Below are positions 62,440 to 64,000 of a stretch of DNA of 64,000 nucleotides, piece after piece. This DNA is from Sympetrum striolatum. Its lineage: Eukaryota; Arthropoda; Insecta; Odonata; Libellulidae. Both the position numbers and the translations under genes were made by a program. Under the pieces are notes generated by a model. That model worked only from the letters and a program-made list of their open reading frames with translations. It was not told the DNA's origin and made no database searches. Numbering within the stretch: position 1 is the first letter of the stretch; each line of letters begins with the position of its first letter. The stretch covers positions 29,603,849 through 29,667,848 of the forward strand of contig OX388345.1 of NCBI GenBank assembly GCA_947579665.1. Direction: 5' to 3'.

Positions 62440-63000
62440 AATAATAATTTATTCATTCAGCTGTAAGGACTACAAGTAGGCTCTAGGCCAGTTGGTAGTC
62501 ATCTTTTCTTAGGGGAAGAAAATACATTACCCTGCCTGGTATTCACCCTAGTTGAGAGAAAAACCCCCAAAAACCTCCCAAAGGCAGTACATCCTATAAT
62601 TTACAATTAAATTCATAGAATTAAAGCATATAAGTAATTTCTATATACAATAATGCAATTAAAAATTTATAAAACTAAAAGTTACAATATTGCCAATAAT
62701 ATTACAGACAATTATAACTAGACAAGAGATAATAAATGTAAGCAGTAAACAGAATATAGGTAAAAGCATTGCTGAACATAAACAAGGAATTTATAAGCTA
62801 TGTACTACGGATTTTCTTTTTGAATTGTTTAGAATTTTTCGGCATTGGAATGAAAACCTCTCCAGGTAAATCATTTCAATCTCTTATACCTCTATCAAAG
62901 AAGGAGTACTTTGCGAAATCGGATTTCTGATCTCGTTCTTTTATTTTTACTCTATGATCGTCGCGTCCGATATAATTTGGGTTGTAAAATCTTGATAAAT
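62440..63000 (-). mobile_element. LINE 3' end, minus strand
   Basis: The minus strand from about 63000 reads LSRFYNPNYIGRDDHRVKI, KERDQKSDFAKYSFFDRGIRD, a stop where Trp is expected, and NDLPGEVFIPMPKNSKQF. The order N-Y-S/F-F-x-R-x-I-R-x-W-N-x-L-P is a widespread C-terminal signature of jockey/CR1-like LINEs. The rest down to about 62440 is 3' UTR with an A/T-rich tail. Homology upstream of 63000 is too weak to call. This family differs in UTR from the plus-strand copies. Confidence 0.68.
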
Positions 63001-63699
63001 ATTATGCTAAATTGAATGTATAATTATGGTTGAGATAAATTTGTATTGACTATCATCCCTATATGAAAGAAAAGTGGATTTGATTGAAAAAGAAAGTTGG
63101 AGACATTTATTAAATTAAGCCCTTCTTAAGAATTTAGACAGTTAATAACAGGTAATTTGTGTCCGATGTTAACTCTTAATTCTCGATTGAAAGTGCACAA
63201 GAGTTTTCTAAGGCTTTCTCTAAGAGGATTTGAGATAAAATCAGGAATAGTATTGACGTTTGTAATATATGACGCTGGAACGTGATGATCGGCTACTTTG
63301 TTTTCGGTTTTCTCTCTTTTAGATACACAATTCTTACTCCAAGAACGGTAGAGTATCTATAAAATTGATAACCAAGGGTGTACCTGATTTTTTTACGGTA
63401 TACATTTTTAAGTTCTTAAATATGGGGACGTCTGACAGCTTAAAATAACAAGAAAATGAAGAGGGAATTTTAACTCACAACATAGAGCTGTAAATGGTTA
63501 AAATATATTTGTGTAAGTAAAAAAATACCAGTGAATCAAAATTACAGGAGTATCTTGCAGAATGAAACGTATGTATGTGGCTTGTACGTATGTAGCTTGT
63601 TAAAATAAATAAAAATGCAATGCTAACAAAAGCAAACTAATTAATTTCAACCGAAATAAATTTAAATTCAATTATAACATAGGAGACTCATGCGTACCG

Positions 63700-64000
63700 A
63701 CTGAAAAGAAAATTCGATATCTAGGTAGGTATCACCTTCATCTATAATTTAAAATGGACCAGTCATAATGCACCAGTCACCTGCAAGCGGAACAGAACTC
63801 GTAATCAGAAACCTCAGAAAGTGCCGTAGGGAAGTTAAGGAAAAGGCATACTTAACACTTGTTAGACCAATGCTTGAATATGGCTTTAGCATTTGGGATT
63901 CACACCAAAAAGGACTAACAGGCGAATTAGAAAATGTGTAAAGGAGAGCAGCAAGATTCGTATTTGGTAGATATGGGAAGACTGGTAGCGTCACTGCAAT
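63700..64000 (+). mobile_element. LINE reverse transcriptase C-terminal fragment, cut by the window end
   Basis: From about 63807 the plus strand reads RNLRKCRREVKEKAYLTL, then VRPMLEYGFSIWD, then GELENV, an in-frame TAA at 63939-63941 (CAA in the family), then RRAARFVFGRYGKTGSVTA. This is the conserved stretch just upstream of the GWESLEDRR region seen at 30357, so it is probably the same LINE family. Before 63807 the homology (YLG..., NLKWTSH, KRNRT) continues in shifted frames from about 63715. The copy is defective and runs off the window. The reverse-strand frame 63749-63994 is only its shadow. Confidence 0.83.

Overview
This is AT-rich eukaryotic DNA, most likely from an insect or other arthropod with a mid-sized to large genome. 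The only host coding sequence I can support is two short minus-strand exons, at 43145-43287 and 15826-15926. They join in frame to give the start of the first cyclic-nucleotide-binding domain (CNB-A) of an Epac/RapGEF4-type Rap guanine nucleotide exchange factor. The intron between them is about 27.2 kb. The sequence on either side is presumably also Epac intron, because no other exon is recognisable. The species cannot be named from the sequence.

The rest is intronic sequence filled with mobile-element debris. DNA transposons include a 2.65 kb hAT element with a dead transposase (18672-21326), a short hAT-like MITE sharing its terminal repeat (29344-29632), and two piggyBac-like non-autonomous elements (7837-8529, 13451-13907). 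There is also a 922 bp TA-flanked element (4158-5079), a Tc1-like foldback (11295-11363) and three further foldback elements (31511-31614, 37651-37836, 58145-58300). Retroelements include 3' ends of a jockey/CR1-like LINE on the plus strand (30357, 37294, 45870, 63700) with a short antisense tail at 59271, and 3' ends of other LINEs on the minus strand (55868, 60478, 62440). Retroelement tails ending in (ATT)n occur at 8805, 26125, 27425 and 27655.

The most unusual content is tRNA-like. Three separate foldback elements (38361-38634, 53173-53325, 56950-57120) each consist of two tRNA-like sequences in head-to-head inverted orientation. Two related tRNA-Lys-like copies lie at 42519-42591 and 49770-49842, and a tRNA-derived SINE family is seen at 59596-59760 and 30679-30758. 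A six-unit diverged tandem array (about 21925-22973), with a GGTTCGA motif repeating every 148-176 bp, lies between two (TA)n tracts. A solo unit of the same family sits at 2015-2235.

The parts do not form a pathway. The window is a snapshot of one very long, repeat-filled intron system around an Epac gene, with several GC-richer islands that could be regulatory.
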